Shown piece by piece: positions 1-7,508 of a stretch of 13,945 bases of DNA. Under the pieces are notes generated by a model, which ran no database searches, had not been told where the DNA came from, and was given only the letters and a program-made list of their open reading frames with translations. Made by a program: the position numbers and the translations under genes. Positions within the stretch are counted from its first letter, which is position 1; the number at the start of each line of letters is the position of its first letter. Origin of the DNA: Bacteroides sp. (GTDB lineage Bacteria; Bacteroidota; Bacteroidia; Bacteroidales; SM23-62); the NCBI GenBank assembly GCA_030667765.1, contig DAOUVF010000030.1, positions 1 to 13,945 on the forward strand, read 5' to 3'.

Positions 1-1199
1 CCGACAAAAATAACCAGGATGAGCAGGGACGGAATGATTAGAGGATTCTCGAAATACTCAACCCTGAGATCAAGATGTACCAGGTTGCTGAAAGCCGGCA
101 GCAGCAGTTCAAGGATCACTATGCCCAGGATCAGGGCGATCAGGGAAAGAAAGATAGATTCCATCAGGAATTGTCCAACAAGCAGGTTCCTGGATGAACC
201 TAATACTTTCCGCAAACCAACTTCGCGTGACCTGTTTGCTGACCTGGCTGTAGACAGGTTCATGAAATTGATACAGGCGATGACCAGAATGAAGACAGCA
301 ATCAATGAAAAAATATAGATATATTTCTTCTCATGAGGGGGTTTCATGCTCTGCTGGACCTCGGGATTAAGATGGATGTCGGATAAGGGCTGCAAATACA
401 TTCCATAAGAATTGCCTACCTCCAGGAACTGGTCAACCTGTACGCCCAGGAATTGTTTAATCTCCGGTCCGACATACTTCAGCATAACCGGCTGGATCTT
501 TTCCTCCAGGAGCTTGACATTGACTCCCTCCCCGAGCAGGAAGTAGGTGCTCAGGTTATGGCTCAGCCAGAAAGTGCTGTTTGCCTTGTCCAGGCTATGG
601 AAAGAGGCAATAAAGTTAAATCCGATATGGCTGTTTTCCGGGGGATCTTCGACGATCCCGGTGATGCGGTATTCTGTGGTATCCGAACCCATATTAATGG
701 ATTTGCCAACCGGGTCCTCATCCCCGAAATATTTATTGGCCATTTTCTCAGTAATTACGATGGTCTGGGGTTCCGTTAAAACACGGTCCGCCTGACCACT
801 GACCAATTTGAAATCGAAAACCTTGAAAAAGCTTGAATCCACCCATAGCAGATCATCCTCAACAAAAGTTTTTTCACCGTATTTGAAAAGTATATCATTC
901 CAGAGCTCCAGTCTGACCGCCTCTGTAATTTCCGGAAATTCATCATTCAATGCTGAAGCCGTGGGTACAGCAGTATAGGCCATGTTCATCTCTGTCTCTC
1001 CCAGTTTTCCTTTGATGCACAGGCGGTAAATCCTGTCCTTCTTGCCATGGAACTGATCGTAACTCAGCTCATGCGTTATGAAAACCATTATCAGCAGGCT
1101 GCAAGCCAGTCCTATTGCTAATCCAAAAATATTGATCAGGGAATAGATCTTTTGCCGGACTATGTTTCGTATGGCAACTTTGAGAAAATTCTTAAACAT
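1..1199 (-). CDS. ABC transporter permease, FtsX/MacB-like (partial, C-terminus off window)
   Basis: The reading frame is open from an ATG at 1199 to the left edge: 399 complete codons, so about half of a protein of this family (normally near 800 aa). Residues 1-40 give a basic start (MFKNFLKVAIRN) and a first membrane helix. Next comes a periplasmic MacB-core-like domain starting at the conserved HELSYDQFH segment. A second membrane segment precedes INFMNLSTARS and the conserved REVGLRKVLG loop of the first FtsX domain. Such proteins are inner-membrane permeases of ABC systems that move lipids or peptides, or transmit force across the envelope. The substrate cannot be told from sequence. It lies 21 bp downstream of a full-length paralog and is very probably in the same operon. 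No ATPase gene is in the window. No clear ribosome binding site precedes the ATG, which is usual for this phylum. Confidence 0.9.
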   Translation of the reverse strand, partial: MFKNFLKVAIRNIVRQKIYSLINIFGLAIGLACSLLIMVFITHELSYDQFHGKKDRIYRLCIKGKLGETEMNMAYTAVPTASALNDEFPEITEAVRLELWNDILFKYGEKTFVEDDLLWVDSSFFKVFDFKLVSGQADRVLTEPQTIVITEKMANKYFGDEDPVGKSINMGSDTTEYRITGIVEDPPENSHIGFNFIASFHSLDKANSTFWLSHNLSTYFLLGEGVNVKLLEEKIQPVMLKYVGPEIKQFLGVQVDQFLEVGNSYGMYLQPLSDIHLNPEVQQSMKPPHEKKYIYIFSLIAVFILVIACINFMNLSTARSANRSREVGLRKVLGSSRNLLVGQFLMESIFLSLIALILGIVILELLLPAFSNLVHLDLRVEYFENPLIIPSLLILVIFV

Positions 1200-1220
1200 T
1201 GGTTGGGGAAATTTATTTCT

Positions 1221-3641
1221 TTATTCATATTGCAAGGCCTCGACAGGATTTGCACTGGCTGACCGTATGGCCTGAAAACTGACTGTGGCAAGCGCAATTA
1301 CCAGGGCGAGGATAGCGGCCAGGAAGAAAAACCATGCTTCCATATTTATATGATAGGCAAATTTCCCGAGCCATAGCTTCATGCCTGTATATGCGACCGG
1401 GAAGGCGATCAGGTTTGCCCATATTACCCATTTGGTAAACTGGGCGGATAACATCATGGTAATTTTCGGCATCGAGGCACCCAGTACTTTTCTGATCCCT
1501 ATCTCTCTTGTCTTCTGTTCAGCTATATGAGATGCCATACCAATCAACCCCAGAATAGCAATGAAGATAGCAAGGAAGGAGAAGATGGCAAAAATATTTG
1601 CCGTGGTTTCCTCTTCATTATATAAGGCATCAAGGTCTTCGTTCAGAAAGTAATAATCAAAAGGTTCATCCTTGACAAATTTCTTCCACACCTTCTCGAT
1701 ATACGCCATTGATTTCGGCATATTATCACCTGAGATCCTTACAGATAAATACTGGGCATGGGATTTTTCAGGTAGCAGGGTAAAGGCAATTGGTTTTATT
1801 TCATTGTGCAGAGATTCAAAATGAGAATCTTTTACGACCCCCTGTATGGTGTAATCCATTTTCTCTCCCATCAGGCTATAACCCGACAGATGCATTCCAA
1901 CAGGATTCTCAAATCCAATCTCACGTGCTGCTGATTCATTGATCATCAATGAACCATAGCATTCAGCATCTTTTGACTGGTAAAAATCTCCCCCTAGCAA
2001 ATGCATTTGCATGGTCCTCATAAAATCAAAATCCGCCATTACCGGCCTTAAATATACCAGCTGTTCGACATCGAGAGTATCAATATAGAAAGGATATGGC
2101 TCAAGTGTACTTCCAGGCAGGGCGGTAGAAACAGAGGCTGCATTAATATCGGGATGCTTAAGCAGGATCTCCTTGAAGGTATCCCGTTGGTCCTGTATGG
2201 CGTATGCCCGTTGTATGACTAACAGATTCTGCTGATTGAATCCCAGGTTTGAGTTTCTGAAGAATCTGACCTGCTGATAAATGATCATGCTTGAAATGAA
2301 GAGTATAATGGAGATGGAAAACTGTAATAAAACCAGGAATCCCCTGAGGCGGGTGCTGCGCATCCCCCTGAAATTCCTTCCCTTTAGAATATGGACCACT
2401 TTAAAGGCCGAAAGATAGAATGCAGGATAGCTCCCTGAAAATATGCCGATTAAAAAGGCCCCAAGAATAAAACCAGGTACCAGGTACCAATTGTCCAGGT
2501 AAAAAATATCCAGGTTTTTGTCCAGGTATAAATTCAATGGCCGGAGTAATAATTCCAGTACAACCAGAGCCAGGAACAATGCCATAAAGCTAAAGAGAAC
2601 CGATTCGGACAGGAACTGGAAGATCATCTGCCGGGTACTTGCACCCATGACCTTTCTCAGGGCTACTTCTTTTGCCCTCGTAACAGATTTTGCCGTAGAC
2701 AGGTTCATGAAATTGACACAGGCAACGATCAGGATGAGCAGGGCAATGAAGATAAATACGTAAATATATACCTTGTCCGTTCCACTCTCAAACTCGCCTT
2801 CCTCCACTGAATTCAGGTGTATATCCGAGACTGGCTGCAGGTAGTACTCAAATGAATCATCATCTGTAAAATCCATGGATTCTTCACCGATGTAACCGTC
2901 AAGTTCCGCAATTATATTCCTCTCGATAATGCCAGGTAGATAAGCCTGAATAGTCTCACCAGGGTTTTCCTGTCTTGCGAGGAGATATGTAGTTGTGATC
3001 TCGGCCGCCCAGCGTTCTTTATGATACGCCTTTTCAATCCACTTCAGGGAAGCCAGGTAGTCGAAATGAAAATGGGAATTACCAGGAACATCTTTACATA
3101 TCCCTGTAATCCTGAAACTCAGACCATTATCCAGCTCAAGCATCTTACCTATGGGATCATCGTCCCCGAAATATGTGCTGGCAGTACTTTCTGTCAGCAC
3201 TATGGTCAGTGAATCTGATAATACGGTCGAAGGATCCCCTTGAAGCAAGGGAATACTGAATATCATAAAAAATGACTCATCTGCATAATAGAAATTTTCA
3301 GCTGAAAGATGGGTAGTCTCGAAACTTACCCTTTTATGGCTGCCTTTGATCAGCCTGGTGGCTGCCTCTACCCCCGGGATATCCCTGACGAGTTCTTCTT
3401 TCAGTGCAAGCGGTGTCATCGCGCCGTTAAAATGAGTGCCATCTATTTCTGCCAGGCGATTGACACGATAAATGCGCTTCCAGTGGTCATTGTACTTATC
3501 ATAGCTTAATTCGTCCTGTACAAGGATCAATATCAGAATGCTTATGGCAATCCCTATCGATAACCCCAGAATGTTAATGATTGAATGGATCCTGTACTTT
3601 ATCAGGTTCCGGAAGGCAACTTTTACATAATTTCTGAACAT
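1221..3641 (-). CDS. ABC transporter permease with two FtsX domains, MacB-like
   Basis: This is an 806-aa inner-membrane permease. I chose the ATG at 3641 rather than one six codons upstream because MFRNYVKVAFRNL matches the start of the neighbouring paralog. Visible layout: TM about 21-44; periplasmic MacB-core-like domain about 45-285, beginning with DELSYDKYN; first FtsX unit about 290-410 with VNFMNLSTAKS and the EVALRKVMGAS loop; TM about 432-455; second periplasmic domain to about 680; second FtsX unit 682-806 with TREIGIRKVLGAS and the usual terminal NPVEALQYE. Full length for the Bacteroidota double-FtsX family. It should pair with a cytoplasmic ABC ATPase encoded elsewhere. The substrate is unknown; lipoprotein, peptide or antibiotic efflux are family possibilities only. 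It is upstream of and co-directional with the partial paralog, suggesting tandem duplication. Confidence 0.93.
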   Translation of the reverse strand: MFRNYVKVAFRNLIKYRIHSIINILGLSIGIAISILILILVQDELSYDKYNDHWKRIYRVNRLAEIDGTHFNGAMTPLALKEELVRDIPGVEAATRLIKGSHKRVSFETTHLSAENFYYADESFFMIFSIPLLQGDPSTVLSDSLTIVLTESTASTYFGDDDPIGKMLELDNGLSFRITGICKDVPGNSHFHFDYLASLKWIEKAYHKERWAAEITTTYLLARQENPGETIQAYLPGIIERNIIAELDGYIGEESMDFTDDDSFEYYLQPVSDIHLNSVEEGEFESGTDKVYIYVFIFIALLILIVACVNFMNLSTAKSVTRAKEVALRKVMGASTRQMIFQFLSESVLFSFMALFLALVVLELLLRPLNLYLDKNLDIFYLDNWYLVPGFILGAFLIGIFSGSYPAFYLSAFKVVHILKGRNFRGMRSTRLRGFLVLLQFSISIILFISSMIIYQQVRFFRNSNLGFNQQNLLVIQRAYAIQDQRDTFKEILLKHPDINAASVSTALPGSTLEPYPFYIDTLDVEQLVYLRPVMADFDFMRTMQMHLLGGDFYQSKDAECYGSLMINESAAREIGFENPVGMHLSGYSLMGEKMDYTIQGVVKDSHFESLHNEIKPIAFTLLPEKSHAQYLSVRISGDNMPKSMAYIEKVWKKFVKDEPFDYYFLNEDLDALYNEEETTANIFAIFSFLAIFIAILGLIGMASHIAEQKTREIGIRKVLGASMPKITMMLSAQFTKWVIWANLIAFPVAYTGMKLWLGKFAYHINMEAWFFFLAAILALVIALATVSFQAIRSASANPVEALQYE

Positions 3642-3691
3642 ACTCAAACCCTTGCACAAATTGTCTCACATTTTATGCCATTATAATTATG

Positions 3692-3712
3692 TAACTGTAA
3701 ATCTGACAGTTA
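3692..3712. repeat. Inverted repeat (7-bp arms, 7-nt loop) upstream of the permease pair
   Basis: The arms TAACTGT (3692-3698) and ACAGTTA (3706-3712) are perfect reverse complements around AAATCTG. The repeat lies in the 157-nt gap between the upstream siaC-like gene and the permeases, about 50 nt before the permease start. No T-run follows on the minus strand, so an intrinsic terminator is unlikely. A repressor operator is possible, but a 7-bp match in AT-rich DNA may be chance. Confidence 0.3.
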
Positions 3713-3798
3713 TTATTCAGGGGAGATTTTATTTGCCTGATTATGTGTTCGTTAATGGACACACCTGTACGGATCGGAACATGATATGGGTGGTATAT

Positions 3799-4200
3799 CT
3801 AGACTTCGATATAATTGAAATTCAGCTCTACAGCTTCGGCGAGGTCTTCACCATCATCCTGCATTTTATCATCCCCTTCTTCATAATACCAATCAATATT
3901 CACATCAACTCCTATCCTGGTCAGGTTTCTTAGTCTTCTGAGTATCTGTATCATATATTTGGAGGAACCGGAATTGAAATAGGTCATTTTAAAACTGAAC
4001 CGAAGTTCGGGAAGTTCATATTTATACTCCGGCGTATTCTGGATGGATTCTTCCAGTTTTGACAACCACCCCAGCGGGCCCTCATAAAAGCTGGCCACAT
4101 CTTCAGGTCTGGATACCCCTGATAATTCCATATGTCCGGATTCAATCTTGAAAATTACGGAGGGTGTAAAGTCAGTAGCTGGAATGATTAGATTATCCAT
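3799..4200 (-). CDS. SiaC family regulatory phosphoprotein (DUF1987)
   Basis: This 133-aa cytoplasmic protein has the SiaC (DUF1987) pattern: an N-terminal strand with T-x-TP-like residues (TDFTP, 9-13), the SGVSRPED segment (27-34), then FYEGPLGWL (38-46), and the hallmark MTYFNSGSSKY (72-82). In Pseudomonas SiaC the equivalent loop carries a threonine that is phosphorylated by SiaB and dephosphorylated by SiaA. Here Ser77 occupies that place, so Ser phosphorylation is inferred. The C-terminal acidic part (EEGDDKMQDDGED) is common in the family. Its ATG overlaps the 3' end of the siaB-like gene by 8 nt, suggesting translational coupling and a kinase-substrate pair. No phosphatase or SiaD-like cyclase is nearby, so the downstream target is unknown. 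A second, diverged family member is at 12399-12767. Confidence 0.88.
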   Translation of the reverse strand: MDNLIIPATDFTPSVIFKIESGHMELSGVSRPEDVASFYEGPLGWLSKLEESIQNTPEYKYELPELRFSFKMTYFNSGSSKYMIQILRRLRNLTRIGVDVNIDWYYEEGDDKMQDDGEDLAEAVELNFNYIEV

Positions 4201-4756
4201 GATCTTCTTCTTCTAAATGATTAATATGCAATGAAAGTTCAAAATATGAAAAACCCTTTTCAATAGGTTTAAATGAAAATACTAAAGTGTTTGTCGTGAT
4301 CTTTGCCATCTCAATAAACCCCAGTCCGGCCCCCCCCTTCTCTGTGAAAATCCCATTGGTAATGGTATCCCGGTATATTTTCTTCAGTTCATCTTCGTCT
4401 GAGGTATTGATTTTATATATCCGTCTTGAGATCTCCTTTTTGTCCTTATCCCTGACCGGATTCCGGGACGTAAGGATAAACCCGTCTTCGTTCAGGTTTA
4501 ATTCAAATTCTGGCTGATAATCCGGATGATCCATTACAAAAACCTCAAAACGATCGGAATATTTGAGAACATTCTCAAGTATTTCAATCATCAGGGTGAG
4601 AAGTTTTTTATATTGAACCGGATCGATCTGATAGGTGTCCTTTTTATTCTTCAGATCATTTAAAAGTATACCAATCCTTTCGAAGGTAAACTTCCCCTTG
4701 TACTGCAATATTGATATTGAAGCTGAATTCAAATGGCCCGATATTAAGCACCTCAA
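4193..4756 (-). CDS. SiaB family protein kinase (DUF6272)
   Basis: This protein is about 187 aa and related to GHKL ATPases. An N-box-like helix (IEILENVLKYS, 57-67, with Asn62) and a glycine-rich G-box (KGGAGLGFIEMA, 140-151) form the nucleotide site. The N-terminal ISILQYKGKFT matches the opening strand usual in SiaB proteins. SiaB phosphorylates the SiaC partner; the adjacent overlapping siaC-like gene fits this. The start is uncertain. No ATG is available before the conserved region; TTG at 4756 is used here, with TTG at 4732 or an ATT a few codons upstream as alternatives. None has a good ribosome binding site, so the 30-nt gap to rnhA may allow reinitiation. A run of eight G lies in the G-box codons (4330-4337). 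Confidence 0.85.
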   Translation of the reverse strand: MRCLISGHLNSASISILQYKGKFTFERIGILLNDLKNKKDTYQIDPVQYKKLLTLMIEILENVLKYSDRFEVFVMDHPDYQPEFELNLNEDGFILTSRNPVRDKDKKEISRRIYKINTSDEDELKKIYRDTITNGIFTEKGGAGLGFIEMAKITTNTLVFSFKPIEKGFSYFELSLHINHLEEEDHG

Positions 4757-4786
4757 AATAATAAAAAATGACTGATCGAACAGGAA

Positions 4787-5266
4787 TTAATTGAACAAAG
4801 TATTCTCATCCTGTTGATAACCTTCATCAACCGGCAAATTTACCTGTTTTGAGGCCTCAACAGCAAGTTGGTCACAGCGTTCATTTTCCGGGATATTGCT
4901 ATGCCCCTTGACCCAGACAAGCCTGACCCGGTGTTTTCTGTATGATTCCAGGAACCTTCTCCACAGGTCCGGATTCTTCTTTTTTTTAAATCCTTTACGC
5001 TCCCAATCAAGCAACCATCGCTGGTTTACTGGTTCACATACATAGCGGGAATCGCTGTACACGGTCACCTGTGAACCATTCTTTTTCAAGTGCTCCAGTG
5101 CCACAATAACGGCCAGCAGTTCCATCCGGTTATTGGTTGTAAATTGGTAACCCTGTGAAAGTTCTTTCCTATGCGAACCATACTTCATGACCACTCCGTA
5201 TCCTCCCGGACCCGGATTACCTCTTGCCGCACCGTCTGTATAAATGATGATTTTATCTTTGGTCAT
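4787..5266 (-). CDS. rnhA: Ribonuclease HI
   Basis: This 159-aa RNase H type 1 cleaves the RNA strand of RNA-DNA hybrids (R-loops, primer remnants) in the cytoplasm. All four metal-binding acids are visible: Asp11 in YTDGAARGNPG, Glu49 in NNRMEL, Asp72 in YSDSRY and Asp132 in ERCDQLA. The catalytic-loop His122 is in KGHS. The basic handle region (ERKGFKKKKNPDLW, about 89-102) is present, so this is the standard E. coli-type enzyme of normal length. Its ATG overlaps the end of the upstream peptidase gene by 14 nt, so it is probably translated from the same message, and the siaB-like gene follows after 30 nt. The window also encodes RNase HII, so both RNase H types are present. Confidence 0.97.
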   Translation of the reverse strand: MTKDKIIIYTDGAARGNPGPGGYGVVMKYGSHRKELSQGYQFTTNNRMELLAVIVALEHLKKNGSQVTVYSDSRYVCEPVNQRWLLDWERKGFKKKKNPDLWRRFLESYRKHRVRLVWVKGHSNIPENERCDQLAVEASKQVNLPVDEGYQQDENTLFN

Positions 5267-7418
5267 TGATATCCATTTCTTGGATTAAATGATGTGCGCC
5301 GGCAAATTTATCAATGATGAAAAGTACATACCTTATGTCTACACAGATGCTTCTCTGTAATTCAGGTTCATATATTAGATCACCGCTCATAGACTCCCAG
5401 TTTCCGTCAAAATTCAGACCTATTAATTCGCCCTTGGCATTTAATACGGGACTCCCGGAATTGCCGCCGGTAGTATCCAGGTTGGTGAGAAAACAAACCC
5501 TCATGGTATTGTCACGGACGTAAGGCTGATAGTTCTTTTCCTCAAACAATTGTTTCAATTTTTCAGGTATGTGAAAATCCCTGTTTCCAGTGTCTTCTTT
5601 TTCCATGACCCCGGCAAGGGTCGTATAATATTCATAGCTGACGGCATCCCGGGCCTGGTAATCACATACAGTACCGTAGCTCAGCCGGAGGGATGAGTTG
5701 GCATCAGGGTAGAAGACACTGTCAGGATACATTTCACGCAGGGCATTAACATAGTTCCGCCTGGCAGTAATGTAACGGTCATCAAGTTCCTCATATTCAT
5801 CCAGGATCTGCCGGTATGTCTGGTACATGGAAAAAGATCCCATAAAAGCGGGATCCTTCAGGAGTTTTTTGAATTTAGGTTTCTTTGTGAATTTTTCGAA
5901 CCTGGATGGGTCGGTAAAAATGGATTTCCTGTAAAGATGATCGATGTATTTGATAATATCCCCATCAAAATCCCCGTGAATGGTACTGAAAAGTCCTGGA
6001 TAATAAAGCGGTTCAACATTCAGGGCATACGATTGCATCATGGCAGATGCAATTTTCTGATCGGTTTGGGGATTATAATTACGGAAAAAATCGCTGCCCC
6101 GGTCTTCCATCCGTTTCATTAATACATTTATTTCCTGCTGCTCAGAGGCATAACCCAACTCCTGGAAAAAAAATGGAAAGGCGACTGTAGCAAAGTCGAA
6201 GATCTCAACTGCTTTATGCAGCAGGAACATCTCTTCCAGGTAGCTCAGCGCATTTTCCATCATGGTCCTTTCGGATATTACCGAATTAATTTCCGTGAGG
6301 ACATCTCCGTAAGCTTCTTCTCTTGCAGAATCTCCACTGACCCATTGAGTAAACTGATCTTCCTGTGATTTTCTTTTCCCGATCACATCCAGTTTGTCGA
6401 AGGACAGGTTCTGTCCAATAGAATACTTGTAATAATTACTCAGCCTCGAATATTTGGCAGTGTATTGAATTCTTACCCTGTCACTTTCTTTCATATCCTC
6501 CATCATAAGATCCAGAACCTCTCCACGGATCTTGATCCTGTTCCTGTTTTCGATCTCTTTTATCTCCCTGATCCCTGAAGATGTGGCATACCTGTTCGTT
6601 TGGCCAGGAAAACCGATGACCATGGAAAAATCATCCTGCTCATAACCTGAAAGGGAAATGGGCAGCCACTGAGCTGGTTTATAAGGGATATTTTCCGGTG
6701 CAAATTCAGCGGGGGTCCCATCGGGACCGGTATAAATTCTCATCATACAGAAATCTGCATTGTGACGTGGCCATTCCCAATTATCCCGGTCACCTCCAAA
6801 ACGGCCTATGGATTCTGGGGGTGCCCCAACGAGCCTCACATCTTTAAAGGTTTCCATGACGACAAGGTAGTATTCATCTCCTTCATATAATGGAATGACA
6901 ACTGCCTCATAGTGTGTCCCTTCCACCGCTTCACCGATCAAGGTTTCTGAAGATTTGTCAATCTCGGCTTCGCGTTCTGCCTCTGTCATTTCAAGATGAA
7001 CCATACCGAGGATTTTTTCAGTAACATTTTCCATCCTGATAACAAAAGAAATGGTTTTGCCCGGATTTGGTAGCTCCTCCTCCCTGGACATAGCCCAGAA
7101 TCCGTTGGTCAGATAATCATGTTCAGTGGAACTGTGAAACTGGATCTCATCCACCCCACAATGATGATTGGTGATGATGAGCCCTTCGGAAGAAATGATC
7201 TCTGCCGTACAACCTCCATAGTCCAGCGAACCTATTACATCCTTGAGGCTTGGATTATCCAGGCTGTAGATATCTTCGGCTTCCAATTCCAGTCCCATTT
7301 CCTGCATCCTGTCCATATTCAGGTCCTTTATCAACGGCACGAGCCACATTCCTTCATCTGCCTGGATGCTCGGGAATAGCAGAACGCCTATCAGATATGT
7401 AATCAACCACTTCCTCAT
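5253..7418 (-). CDS. S46 family dipeptidyl peptidase, DPP7-type
   Basis: This 721-aa exported serine peptidase removes N-terminal dipeptides from oligopeptides in the periplasm. The ATG at 7418 is chosen because it begins a signal peptide (MRKWLITYLIGVLLFPSIQA, predicted cleavage after Ala20). Upstream in-frame codons encode no plausible leader. The catalytic triad can be assigned as His86 (TNHHCG), Asp222 (RHNADFCMMR) and Ser654 (TTGGNSGSP). The S46 signature GGDRDNWEWPRH is at 209-219. In Porphyromonas enzymes the residue 18 after the catalytic Ser is Gly in DPP7 and Arg in DPP11. Here it is Gly672, so preference for hydrophobic rather than acidic P1 residues is inferred. The protein is first in a run with rnhA, siaB-like and siaC-like genes. 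A palindrome 21 nt upstream of its start may control the run. Confidence 0.95.
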   Translation of the reverse strand: MRKWLITYLIGVLLFPSIQADEGMWLVPLIKDLNMDRMQEMGLELEAEDIYSLDNPSLKDVIGSLDYGGCTAEIISSEGLIITNHHCGVDEIQFHSSTEHDYLTNGFWAMSREEELPNPGKTISFVIRMENVTEKILGMVHLEMTEAEREAEIDKSSETLIGEAVEGTHYEAVVIPLYEGDEYYLVVMETFKDVRLVGAPPESIGRFGGDRDNWEWPRHNADFCMMRIYTGPDGTPAEFAPENIPYKPAQWLPISLSGYEQDDFSMVIGFPGQTNRYATSSGIREIKEIENRNRIKIRGEVLDLMMEDMKESDRVRIQYTAKYSRLSNYYKYSIGQNLSFDKLDVIGKRKSQEDQFTQWVSGDSAREEAYGDVLTEINSVISERTMMENALSYLEEMFLLHKAVEIFDFATVAFPFFFQELGYASEQQEINVLMKRMEDRGSDFFRNYNPQTDQKIASAMMQSYALNVEPLYYPGLFSTIHGDFDGDIIKYIDHLYRKSIFTDPSRFEKFTKKPKFKKLLKDPAFMGSFSMYQTYRQILDEYEELDDRYITARRNYVNALREMYPDSVFYPDANSSLRLSYGTVCDYQARDAVSYEYYTTLAGVMEKEDTGNRDFHIPEKLKQLFEEKNYQPYVRDNTMRVCFLTNLDTTGGNSGSPVLNAKGELIGLNFDGNWESMSGDLIYEPELQRSICVDIRYVLFIIDKFAGAHHLIQEMDINDQR

Positions 7419-7438
7419 TGCTGTCAGGATACAAAAAT

Positions 7439-7459
7439 GCAATATTAATTTAATATTGC
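7439..7459. promoter_or_regulatory. 21-bp near-perfect palindrome, candidate operator
   Basis: The arms GCAATATTAA (7439-7448) and TTAATATTGC (7450-7459) pair perfectly around a single central T at 7449. The site lies in the 90-nt gap between the divergent dipeptidyl peptidase (start 7418) and rlmN (start 7509). It therefore overlaps where promoters for both should be. A one-mismatch copy of the -7 element (CATTTTTG, 7439 down to 7432 on the minus strand) touches its left edge. Ten-bp perfect arms with a 1-bp centre suggest a dimeric regulator site more than an RNA hairpin. The identity of the regulator is unknown. Confidence 0.5.
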
Positions 7460-7495
7460 CGGATAGCAAAAGATTACCTATGCATTTATGTTTTG

Positions 7496-7503
7496 TACAT
7501 TTG
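7496..7503 (+). promoter_or_regulatory. Bacteroidota -7 promoter element (TACATTTG) for rlmN
   Basis: TACATTTG matches TAnnTTTG exactly and lies 5 nt before the rlmN ATG at 7509. If used, transcription would start within a few bases of the start codon. No TTTG -33 element is seen at the usual distance, so the assignment is tentative. Confidence 0.35.
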
Positions 7504-7508
7504 CCGGT

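Noticed and set aside
453..795. Two overlapping plus-strand open frames inside the left-edge permease
   Set aside because: Antisense to the conserved periplasmic domain of the permease; both are shadows.
3660..3798. Possible terminator after the siaC-like gene
   Set aside because: The only hairpin (3692-3712) is short, A/T-rich and not followed by a T-run on the minus strand, so I kept it only as an inverted repeat.
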